Below, piece after piece: positions 24,655 to 34,183 of a DNA stretch of 64,000 bases. Under the pieces are notes generated by a model that ran no database searches, was not told the origin of the DNA, and saw only the letters and a list, made by a program, of their open reading frames with translations. Each line of letters opens with the position of its first letter. Position 1 is the first letter of the stretch. The stretch spans positions 1 to 64,000 of the forward strand of contig JAHLTZ010000038.1 of the NCBI GenBank assembly GCA_025786725.1, given 5' to 3'. This DNA comes from Syncephalis fuscata (lineage: Eukaryota; Zoopagomycota; Zoopagomycetes; Zoopagales; Piptocephalidaceae). The translations under genes and the position numbers were made by a program.

Positions 24655-25359
24655 AACTAGCTTAATAAACAATGAATAGATATGTCAATTAGTCGCAGTA
24701 GAAGTGTTGGTGTAACAATGTCAAGTAATATTCTATGTATATTATAATCTATTTAATTTTACAAATAGCCATGTAATAATGGTAATTCATATTGTAATAT
24801 ATATGCTATTTTTAAATTAATCTATTGTTTGCTACGCGTCAATTAACAGAAATGCAAACGAATAGGTAAAAATACCTAATAACAGAGTGCTAGAATGATA
24901 AAAGCACAGCCAAGCAAATATAGTTTGATGAATTGTACATGTAGCAGATGACCTGTTTATTTTCCACATAAAGGCCGGTTAAATTGTGGCCGAATCCAAA
25001 ATTCAAGGCCCAGTGAGGAGATTTGACCAAGTTTGTGCACATACACGCGACACGATTCTACTAAAAATATAAAAAGCATAGGCGAGATCGTTACCGGAAT
25101 GACACTATAATGATACTTCTTGTGTAATATTATTACCATAATTCTTGGCTAAATATTTTTAGAATTAATAAAAAATTCTTGGCAAACTACAATACGTAGT
25201 CAACTCTACATTTTAAATAATATAAATATGTAGCTGCTAATTTGCTAATTTAGAAATAATTATCAACATCATCACCACTACCAATAACAACAACAACACT
25301 CTTTGGCGCTTTCAAGCCTTTCCAGTAAACTCTATTACGTCCCGGTCTTTGACAGCATT
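24655..25359. other. Intergenic, no supportable gene
   Basis: The 3' flank of the fungalysin gene and the promoter of the alpha/beta hydrolase. The (CAA/CAC)-rich stretch just before the hydrolase start is probably 5' UTR. Confidence 0.5.
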
Positions 25360-26669
25360 ATGCATTTCTCAAAATCAAACCTATTTAGTGCTGTAATTGC
25401 CACTATTGCTATTGCCAATCAATTTGTTCAAATGACTGTTGCCGAATTCTGCCCCATAGCTGCCAACCGTCCTGGTGGCCCATTCAATATCAATTATGAG
25501 TTGCATGGTTCCGGATCAAAGCGTGTTATGCTAGTTACTGGCAAGTCTACACTAAACAATGAATTGTTAAGCTCAATGTACTAACAATTTATCCAGGACT
25601 CGGCGGTTCACTTAAGCAATCCAGGCCACAAGCTGAAATATTAGCCAAGCTTGGCTATAGTGTAGCTATACTTGATAATCGTGGCGTTGGTGATTCCGGT
25701 AAGTATTTTGTAACAATATAAAACTGCTATTTACTCATTTTATTTACTATTTTTATTGTATCACTACTAGGTGCTCCCCCGGGCAACTATACGTAAGTGA
25801 TTGTGCTAATCACAATCCCACAGATTGCTAACATATTGTATTGAATAGTATTAAGGAAATGGCCTTGGATACGCTCGAATTACTTGATCATATTGGCTGG
25901 AGCTCCGATGTAAATCTTGTCGGAGCGAGTATGGGTGGCATGATTGCAATGGAAACAGCCATTGCCCGACCAAAAATACTAAAATCTTTGACTTTGTCTT
26001 GCACTATGGCCGATACCACACTGCCCATGGTAATTTATAAACAATTCACACAAATCTAAATTACTGACAACACTTATCAAAACTCACTAAAAAAACAGAA
26101 CAGCTATATTTATGAGGTTTATCGAAAAAACAAAAATACAACTCCAAAAGACCGTAATGCTGTTTTGGTTGACGACATGTTCCCCAAGGTAAGCACACAA
26201 CTAAACATTTTGCACTGTAAACTAAAACATTGGCATCTGGAATATTAGTCTTGGTTGGATGCGCCATCAAAATCAGTACCTGGCAAAACAAACCGTCAAG
26301 TGATGGAGAAGGTGAGTTGAAGCGTAGTAATGGCTTTGAAATGATAATTAACAGTTTTTATCAATACAGTTTATCAAGGAATCTGTTGATAATAGTGAAA
26401 CCGATAAAGGAAACTTTATGGGTCAAGCTGCCGCTGTTCTTGGCCATGTTGTTAAACACGACCGACTCTACTCAATCCGCCAAGCTGGCGTTCCAACATT
26501 GGTGTGCGTAGGCGACTCGGATAAAACCATCCCACCAACCAACTCCTACATCATTGCTGATACTTTGGGCGGACAATTGGAAGTCTTTGCAGATGCAGGT
26601 CACGCCTTTTCGTTCCAGGACCCAGAGCGTTACACTCAACTCCTGACTACTCATTTTGAAAATCCTTGA
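25360..26669 (+). CDS. Secreted alpha/beta hydrolase
   Basis: Seven exons (25360-25540, 25597-25698, 25771-25792, 25849-26029, 26099-26188, 26249-26311, 26370-26669) encode 312 aa without frame breaks. The ATG at 25360 begins a signal peptide (SAVIATIAIANQFVQMTVA). The fold is shown by a GLGGSLKQSRPQ oxyanion-type loop, LDNRGVGDSG, the nucleophile elbow GASMGG (Ser), the acid in VCVGDSDKTIPP and the His in DAGHAFSF. Intron 1 (25541-25596) begins GCAAGT, so it is a GC-AG intron, and has a perfect TACTAAC branch site. Substrate unknown; an esterase, lipase or peptidase of the AB_hydrolase_1 type is likely. A TTG upstream at 25303 is in frame but is not a normal start. Confidence 0.85.
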
Positions 26670-27729
26670 AAGGTGAAAACACCCCCAAAATCTAATGCTT
26701 ACCAAGTAAATAGCTGAGCATAATCAATGGTTTTTAATTAAACTGTTTTCTAGAATAGTAAAGTTTCATATTTACCATACTAATTTCTTTGTTTTAATAT
26801 TTGTTTGTGCTGTAATTTAATTGAAAATGCCAATGATTAAACATTTTATAAATCATATATTTTAATATAAATATCAGTTAGTCTAAATAATATTTGTATG
26901 ATTCTTATATTTTATAAATAAACTGTAGACCATATATATATAAACAAGTAAATAGAACAAACTATCATTGCCTTGAAATGTAGTTTTGGTTAGCTATTGA
27001 TACTATATCAGGCTGCCTATTACCCATAAATATAATCGGGCAGCCATGGTAATCGTACCAAGGGACCTAGATGATTGTTTTAAAAGATAGGTATTATAAA
27101 ACGCTATGTAACATATTGTAAAAGAGACAATGGTGCTTTTTTATACGGCTATTCTGAGGTGTGTAAGGGGGCAAATAAAGCCTTAAAATGGCGCATCATC
27201 ATTTGCAAGTCACAATCTAAGCGGTTATTGTTTCATGTACAATGATGGATTCATATACTTTAATTTTTTGTATCAATTTACTCACTTGAATTGAACTGTT
27301 TGAGCTGTATATGTTGAATATTAGTAAAGTAATTTTATTTACATTAAGATATACAACAATATGCGAGATAGCACAATTCATATAATGAAAATGTAATAAA
27401 ATATCCAAACAATCAGTTAGTTAAATTTCAATTAAAACAATGATAATAATGCAGTAAAAAAATCTTTTTTTAAATAGGTGAAACGCCTAATCCCGAGGTC
27501 TCGAGTCGTTTTTTGATCCCTGCTCATAGTATAGGCCATTAACATAGGATAAATTCAGTATAAATAGTGCAACATTTAGTTCATAAAAAATAAATCTTCA
27601 CTACACTCAACAACTCAACAGCGCTTTCTCACTCTCTTACGCAATTCTTAGATTCCAACAACAAGGCCGGTCCTTTAACTACGCAACTTTCAATCCACCA
27701 AAACAACGACTTAGATTTTGATTTTTAAA
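26670..27729. other. Intergenic; diverged LPMO upstream block and promoter of copy B
   Basis: From about 27.1 kb the sequence is a clearly diverged version of the LPMO upstream block (TAAGGGGG, AATAAAGCCTTAAAATGGCG, then a TGTTTCAT block). The last 170 bp before the copy B start are nearly identical to copies C and E. No gene is seen. Confidence 0.6.
27495..27565 (+). promoter_or_regulatory. Promoter of LPMO copy B: GAGGTCTCG motif and TATA box
   Basis: GAGGTCTCG lies at 27495-27503 and TATAAAT at 27559-27565, 171 bp before the ATG. The motif-to-TATA distance of 64 bp agrees with copies A and D. Confidence 0.6.
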
Positions 27730-28457
27730 ATGACTCGCTTTACATCTGCTATTGGTATGACTTTCTGTGCCGCCGCCGTCATTGCGCTCTCTGCTATCTC
27801 AGGCGCATCGGCCCATGGCTACTTGAACAGCCCACCACCTCGTGGTATTCAAAAAGCATCGTTTTTAATTGATGATCTTAAGAGCCCCAACTTTAAAGGC
27901 GTTTGCCGCGGTGAACCCGCTGGCACAGTCACCGCAGTAGGCCACACAGTTACGCTTGGTTTCCAAATTACTGCACCACACATTGGCATGTGCGAAGTGT
28001 ACATTCTCGATGAGAACCTTGGCAATGCCCGCAAGATTGATTCCAAGGATGGTTGTGCCGCTCCAGGTAAGGCTGGTCCATGGACAATCAACATTCCATC
28101 TGATATTACCGGCCGCAAGGTCATTCGCTGGATGTGGCACGCCGCTCATCAAGTCACCGTTATTGAAGAATATGAACATGTGTTGATGTCATAATTGGAG
28201 GCGGTGGCGGCAATGCTGCCAGTCCCAAGAGTGACTTTCCAGCACCTGCTTTGCCTGCTCCAGCTGCCCCAGCTGCTCCAGTTGTTCCAGCTGCTCCTGC
28301 CACTCCAGCTCCTAGTGCTGGTGGATCATGCAGTCCTGGACAATTTAAATGTGATGGCAACAAATTTGGTCAATGCAATTTTGGTTCATTTATCTGGATG
28401 GCATGTGGAGCCGGTACTACCTGCAAAAGCAGCGGTAACTCTGTGCATTGTGGATAA
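27730..28457 (+). pseudogene. Secreted LPMO-like protein with CBM19-type tail, copy B, frame-shifted
   Basis: It has the same design as copies C and E: signal peptide 1-28, mature His29 in HGYLNSPPPRG, brace His84 (here ITAPHIGMCEVYIL) and Y148. Compared with C and E one G is missing at 28178-28179 (GAACATG instead of GAACAGTG). The frame then ends at a stop at 28192-28194, giving about 154 aa. This product would keep the copper site but lose C151, the linker and the CBM19 module. The downstream frame is still intact to TAA 28455-28457, so either the break is recent or it is a sequencing error. Promoter and 3' flank look functional. Confidence 0.8.
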
Positions 28458-29184
28458 ATAACTATATAGTGACTAACGACACCTTACGCTCTTAACCTCA
28501 TGACTTGAATATGATAAACTGTAACGATTCCATTTTAAATAAATCACGCAATTACTGACTTTACTTAGTCAAAAACATACACATTTATTTAATGCACTAT
28601 ACAACAATATAACTGTAAATAAGTAGCATATTTTATAACAATAGATTGCGTTGTAACAATGCATAAACATAAATTTAGAAAATCATGTCTATTATTGCTG
28701 CTTTGCATAACTTTCAGCTTGCATTACAGCCAGTAACATGGCATCAACAACAACGAGTTGAAAGCCGTTTTAAATGTCTATTGCAATGTATGTAAGGGGG
28801 AGTGAATAAAGCCTTAAAATGGCGCATCAGCATTTGCAAGTACAATCAGCATGACCATTGTTTCATATATAATGATACATTCCTATATTAACTTTTTGTG
28901 TCAATCTACTCATTTACACCAAATCACTTGAGCCACATAAGCTGAATACTGGTAAAGCAATCTTATTTACATTAAAATACACAGCAATATGTGAAATAGC
29001 ACAATTTATATAGTGACGATGTAATAAAATACTCAAACAGTCAGTTGACTAGATTTCCTTTGCAACAATAACAATGGAGTGGCAAATGGCTTTGTTTTTC
29101 ACAAAATGAAACACACAATTTAAGCATTTTAGAACATTTTTTAAATATTATACACAATATGTAACATTGCTTTAAATAATTCAG
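28458..29184 (+). repeat. Duplicated LPMO intergenic block (B to C)
   Basis: This holds the shared 3' flank (TAACGACACCTTACGCTCTT...GATAAACTGTAACGAT) followed by the LPMO upstream block (ATTGCGTTGTAACAATGCAT, TAAGGGGGAGTGAATAAAGC). The same sequence recurs at 30085-30750 and 32345-32910 and, inverted, at about 16.56-17.04 kb. Confidence 0.85.
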
Positions 29185-29191
29185 TATAAAT
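29185..29191 (+). promoter_or_regulatory. TATA box of LPMO copy C
   Basis: TATAAAT lies 171 bp before the ATG. The GAGGTCTCG motif of copies A, B and D is replaced here by an unrelated AT-rich stretch, as in copy E. Confidence 0.55.
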
Positions 29192-29355
29192 ACTGCAACG
29201 TTTAGTTCATAAAAAACAAATCTTCACTACACTCAACAGCTCAACAGCGCTTTCTCACTCTCTTACGCAACTTTTAGATTCCAACAACAAGGCCGGTCCT
29301 TTAACTACGCAACTTTCAATCCACCAAAACAACGACTTAGATTTTGATTTTTAAA

Positions 29356-30084
29356 ATGACTCGCTTTACATCTGCTATTGGTATGACTTTCTGTGCCGCC
29401 GCCGTCATTGCGCTCTCTGCTATCTCAGGCGCATCGGCTCACGGCTACTTGAACAGCCCACCACCTCGTGGTATTCAAAAAGCATCGTTTTTAATTGATG
29501 ATCTTAAGAGCCCCAACTTTAAAGGCGTTTGCCGCGGTGAACCCGCTGGCACAGTCACCGCAGTAGGCCACACAGTTACGCTTGGTTTCGACATCACGGC
29601 TGAACATATTGGCATGTGCGAAGTGTACATTCTCGATGAGAACCTTGGCAATGCCCGCAAGATTGATTCCAAGGATGGTTGTGCCGCTCCAGGCAAGTCT
29701 GGTCCATGGACAATCAACATTCCATCTGATATTACCGGCCGCAAGGTCATTCGCTGGATGTGGCATGCCGCTCATCAAGTCACCGTTATTGAAGAATATG
29801 AACAGTGTGTTGATGTCATAATTGGAGGCGGTGGCGGCAATGCTGCCAGTCCCAAGAGTGACTCTCCAGCACCTGCTTTGCCTGCTCCAGCTGCCCCATC
29901 TGCTCCAGTTGTTCCAGCTGCTCCTGCCACTCCAGCTCCTAGCGCTGGTGGATCATGCAGTCCTGGAGAATTTAAATGTGATGGCAACAAATTTGGTCAA
30001 TGCAATTTTGGCTCATTTATCTGGATGGCATGTGGAGCCGGTACTACCTGCAAAAGCAGCGGTAACTCTGTGCATTGTGGATAA
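29356..30084 (+). CDS. Secreted LPMO-like protein with CBM19-type tail, copy C
   Basis: Intronless, 242 aa. The signal peptide (1-28) is followed by His29 at the mature N-terminus; H84 (DITAEHIGMCEVYIL) and Y148 (IEEYEQC) complete a copper-brace pattern. The four catalytic-domain cysteines are present. A GGGGGN start and Pro/Ala-rich linker lead to a six-cysteine CBM19-like module (GSCSPGEFKCDG to VHCG). It lacks the KKRVRR stretch of copies A and D. Its protein is identical to copy E, so one duplicated the other very recently or they are kept alike by gene conversion. Probable role: secreted oxidative cleavage of chitin. Activity is inferred, not shown. Confidence 0.87.
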   Translation: MTRFTSAIGMTFCAAAVIALSAISGASAHGYLNSPPPRGIQKASFLIDDLKSPNFKGVCRGEPAGTVTAVGHTVTLGFDITAEHIGMCEVYILDENLGNARKIDSKDGCAAPGKSGPWTINIPSDITGRKVIRWMWHAAHQVTVIEEYEQCVDVIIGGGGGNAASPKSDSPAPALPAPAAPSAPVVPAAPATPAPSAGGSCSPGEFKCDGNKFGQCNFGSFIWMACGAGTTCKSSGNSVHCG

Positions 30085-30750
30085 ATAACTATATAGTGAC
30101 TAACGACACCTTACGCTCTTAACCTCATGACTTGAATATGATAAACTGTAACGATTCCATTTTAAATAAATCACGCAATTACTGACTTTACTTAGTCAAA
30201 AACATACACATTTATTTAATGCACTATACAACAAATATAACTGTAAATAAGTAGCATATTTTATAACAATAGATTGCGTTGTAACAATGCATAAACATAA
30301 ATTTAGAAAATCATGTCTATTATTGCTGCTTTGCATAACTTTCAGCTTGCATTACAGCCAGTAACATGGCATCAACAACAACGAGTTGAAAGCCGTTTTA
30401 AATGTCTATTGCAATGTATGTAAGGGGGAGTGAATAAAGCCTTAAAATGGCGCATCAGCATTTGCAAGTACAATCAGCATGACCATTGTTTCATATATAA
30501 TGATACATTCCTATATTAACTTTTTGTGTCAATCTACTCATTTACACCAAATCACTTGAGCCACATAAGTTGAATATTGGTAAAGCAATCTTATTTACAT
30601 TAAAATACACAGCAATATGTGAAATAGCACAATTTATATAGTGACGATGTAATAAAATGCTCAAACAGTCAGTTGACTAGATTTCCTTTGTAACAACAAC
30701 AATGGAGTAACGTGTGGCTTTGTTTTTCACAAAATGAAACACACAATTTT
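30085..30750 (+). repeat. Duplicated LPMO intergenic block (C to D)
   Basis: The same composite of 3' flank plus upstream block as at 28458-29184. Confidence 0.85.
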
Positions 30751-30820
30751 GAGGTCTCGGTTCATTTCTTTAATACCCATAAATAATTTATGTTTTCATT
30801 TTAATAAATTCAGTATAAAT
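30751..30820 (+). promoter_or_regulatory. Promoter of LPMO copy D: GAGGTCTCG motif and TATA box
   Basis: GAGGTCTCG is at 30751-30759 and TATAAAT at 30814-30820, 163 bp before the ATG, matching copy A. Confidence 0.6.
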
Positions 30821-30976
30821 AGTGCAACATTTAGTTATAAAAAACAAATCTTCACTACACTCAATAGCTCAACAGCGCTCACTCTCTTACGCAAACTCTT
30901 AGATTTCAACGACAAGGCTGGTCCTTTAACTACGCAACTTTTAAACCCATTAAAACAACAAATTTGATTTTTAAAA

Positions 30977-31816
30977 ATGACTCGTTTTACATCCGCTATT
31001 GGTATGACTTTCTGCGCCGCCGCCGTCATTGCGCTCTCTGCTATCTCAGGCACATCGGCTCACGGCTACATGACTAAGCCATTACCCCGTGGTATTCAAA
31101 AAGCATCGTTTTTAGTTGATGATCTTAAGAGCCCCAATTTTAAAGGTGTTTGCCGCGGTGAACCCGCTGGTACAGTCACCACAGTAGGCCGTAGAGTTAA
31201 ACTTGAATTTGAAATCACGGCTGAACACATTGGCAAGTGCGAAGTATACATTCTTAACCCAGATTTTAGTACTCCACGCCTGATCGCTTCAAAGGACGGA
31301 TGTGCCAAGACAAAACCTGCGGCACCATGGACAATTAACATTCCATCTGACATTACTGGCCGCAAAATCATTCGCTGGATGTGGCACGCCTCTCATCGCG
31401 TCACCGAAATTGAAGAATATGAACAGTGCGCTGATGTCATAATTAATCCTGGCAAAAAACGTGTTAGACGCGACAATGAAGATAAAATCGTGGAGGACAT
31501 TGATGTGGAGGAAATTGATGTGGAGGAAGCCTCTGCACCAGATGCACCAGTCACCCCAGCTACACCAGTTGCTCCAGTTGTTCCAGCTACTCCAGCTACT
31601 CCAGTTGTTCCAGCTACTCCAACTACTCCAGTTGCTTCAGTTACTTCAGCTGCTCCAGTCGCTTCAATTTCCAGCGCTAGTGGATCATGTACTCCTGGAC
31701 AATTTAAATGTGATGGCAGCAAATTCGGTCAATGCAATCATGGATCGTTTGTCTGGATGGCCTGTGGCCCTGGTACTGCCTGTAAGTCCAACGGCAGCTC
31801 TGTGTACTGTGGATAA
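30977..31816 (+). CDS. Secreted LPMO-like protein with CBM19-type tail, copy D
   Basis: Intronless, 279 aa, the plus-strand twin of copy A. It has signal peptide 1-28, mature His29 in HGYMTKPLPRG, H84, Y148 and four catalytic-domain cysteines. After NPGKKRVRRDNEDK follows an acidic DIDVEEIDVEE segment, then an expanded Pro/Thr/Val/Ala linker six residues longer than in copy A, then the CBM19-like module. R-V-R-R at 162-165 fits a kexin/furin-type site. Cleavage there would separate the catalytic domain from the chitin-binding tail in the secretory path. The ATG at 30977 is preceded by the common LPMO 5' leader. Confidence 0.86.
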   Translation: MTRFTSAIGMTFCAAAVIALSAISGTSAHGYMTKPLPRGIQKASFLVDDLKSPNFKGVCRGEPAGTVTTVGRRVKLEFEITAEHIGKCEVYILNPDFSTPRLIASKDGCAKTKPAAPWTINIPSDITGRKIIRWMWHASHRVTEIEEYEQCADVIINPGKKRVRRDNEDKIVEDIDVEEIDVEEASAPDAPVTPATPVAPVVPATPATPVVPATPTTPVASVTSAAPVASISSASGSCTPGQFKCDGSKFGQCNHGSFVWMACGPGTACKSNGSSVYCG

Positions 31817-32910
31817 ATGCTTACTCAATGACTAATGACACCTTACGCTCTTAACCTCATGACTTGAATGCAATAAACTGTAACGATTTTATTTTAAACT
31901 AAATCTTATAATTACTAAATTTATCTGCTTAAAAAGGATATATTAATTTATTGTTTTACACTTCAATAATTATTTTAGATAATTAACGTGCTTCCATAGA
32001 AATAGATTGTAGTCTAGAAATAATAATGCATTGTTCTATATTGCAATCATCACAATTATTATATTATTATAATATAGAATCTTAAATATTAAACAACCAG
32101 TAGACATTGGCATTTTAGGCTTGCTAGAGCAAACTTATGTAGCTATAGATTTGGTTAATTGTTTACTTTAGATGTGGCCAACTATGTATGTATTTATAAA
32201 TAAAATTCATACTTAGCTAACGATTCTGTAATATCATGTTGACTATATATATGGCACCACAGCTATAAATAACTCATATGTCGTTATATAGATATACTGT
32301 GATGTAGCAATAATGATCGAATGTTCTATACTGCAATCATTACTGTAAATGGTCAATATATTTTTATAACAATAGATTGCGTTGTAACAATGCATAAACA
32401 TAAATTTAGAAAATCATGTCTATTATTGCTGCTTTGCATAACTTTCAGCTTGCATTACAGCCAGTAACATGGCATCAACAACAACGAGTTGAAAGCCGTT
32501 TTAAATGTCTATTGCAATGTATGTAAGGGGGAGTGAATAAAGCCTTAAAATGGCGCATCAGCATTTGCAAGTACAATCAGCATGACCATTGTTTCATATA
32601 TAATGATACATTCCTATATTAACTTTTTGTGTCAATCTACTCATTTACACCAAATCACTTGAGCCACATAAGTTGAATATTGGTAAAGCAATCTTATTTA
32701 CATTAAAATACACAGCAATATGTGAAATAGCACAATTTATATAGTGACGATGTAATAAAATGCTCAAACAGTCAGTTGACTAGATTTCCTTTGCAACAAT
32801 AACAATGGAGTGGCAAATGGCTTTGTTTTTCACAAAATGAAACACACAATTTAAGCATTTTAGAACATTTTTTTAAATATTATACACAATATGTAACATT
32901 GCTTTAAAAT
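31817..32910 (+). repeat. Composite duplicated block: D-type 3' flank joined to A-type upstream region
   Basis: 31817-32085 matches the reverse complement of the copy A 3' flank (15230-15492). From about 32083 on it matches the reverse complement of the region upstream of copy A (about 17030-17315), including TAGACATTGGCATTTTAGGC-like and GTGGCCAACTATGTATG landmarks. From about 32345 it continues into the common upstream block before copy E. The join near 32083 marks a duplication breakpoint. Confidence 0.8.
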
Positions 32911-32917
32911 AATTCAG

Positions 32918-32924
32918 TATAAAT
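32918..32924 (+). promoter_or_regulatory. TATA box of LPMO copy E
   Basis: TATAAAT lies 171 bp before the ATG, in a promoter almost identical to that of copy C. Confidence 0.55.
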
Positions 32925-33088
32925 ACTGCAACGTTTAGTTCATAAAAAACAAATCTTCACTACACTCAACAGCTCAACAGCGCTTTCTCACTCTCTTACG
33001 CAACTTTTAGATTCCAACAACAAGGCCGGTCCTTTAACTACGCAACTTTCAATCCACCAAAACAACGACTTAGATTTTGATTTTTAAA

Positions 33089-33817
33089 ATGACTCGCTTT
33101 ACATCTGCTATTGGTATGACTTTCTGTGCCGCCGCCGTCATTGCGCTCTCTGCTATCTCAGGCGCATCGGCTCACGGCTACTTGAACAGCCCACCACCTC
33201 GTGGTATTCAAAAAGCATCGTTTTTAATTGATGATCTTAAGAGCCCCAACTTTAAAGGCGTTTGCCGCGGTGAACCCGCTGGCACAGTCACCGCAGTAGG
33301 CCACACAGTTACGCTTGGTTTCGACATCACGGCTGAACATATTGGCATGTGCGAAGTGTACATTCTCGATGAGAACCTTGGCAATGCCCGCAAGATTGAT
33401 TCCAAGGATGGTTGTGCCGCTCCAGGCAAGTCTGGTCCATGGACAATCAACATTCCATCTGATATTACCGGCCGCAAGGTCATTCGCTGGATGTGGCATG
33501 CCGCTCATCAAGTCACCGTTATTGAAGAATATGAACAGTGTGTTGATGTCATAATTGGAGGCGGTGGCGGCAATGCTGCCAGTCCCAAGAGTGACTCTCC
33601 AGCACCTGCTTTGCCTGCTCCAGCTGCCCCATCTGCTCCAGTTGTTCCAGCTGCTCCTGCCACTCCAGCTCCTAGCGCTGGTGGATCATGCAGTCCTGGA
33701 GAATTTAAATGTGATGGCAACAAATTTGGTCAATGCAATTTTGGCTCATTTATCTGGATGGCATGTGGAGCCGGTACTACCTGCAAAAGCAGCGGTAACT
33801 CTGTGCATTGTGGATAA
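33089..33817 (+). CDS. Secreted LPMO-like protein with CBM19-type tail, copy E
   Basis: Intronless, 242 aa, protein identical to copy C (His29, H84, Y148, GGGGGN linker, CBM19-like tail). The last gene of the tandem array. Its 3' flank matches those of B and C and loses similarity near 34010, which marks the right end of the duplicated region. Confidence 0.87.
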   Translation: MTRFTSAIGMTFCAAAVIALSAISGASAHGYLNSPPPRGIQKASFLIDDLKSPNFKGVCRGEPAGTVTAVGHTVTLGFDITAEHIGMCEVYILDENLGNARKIDSKDGCAAPGKSGPWTINIPSDITGRKVIRWMWHAAHQVTVIEEYEQCVDVIIGGGGGNAASPKSDSPAPALPAPAAPSAPVVPAAPATPAPSAGGSCSPGEFKCDGNKFGQCNFGSFIWMACGAGTTCKSSGNSVHCG

Positions 33818-34183
33818 ATAACTATATAGTGACTAACGACACCTTACGCTCTTAACCTCATGACTTGAATATGATAAACTGTAACGATTCCATTTTAAAT
33901 AAATCACGCAATTACTGACTTTACTTAGTCAAAAACATACACATTTATTTAATGCACTATACAACAAATGTAACTGTAAATAAGTAGCATATTTTATAAC
34001 AATAGATTACGTTGTAATGCTATTAATTTATTGTTTTATAGTGCAATTATTTCTATAAATAATTAATACACTTTCATCAAAATAAATCGTGTTGTAACCA
34101 TGTCCAAAATATAATTTTAGAAAAAAAAGAAAAATATTTTCATTACCACAGATTTGTATAACTTTTCCATCTTGCTAAACAAC

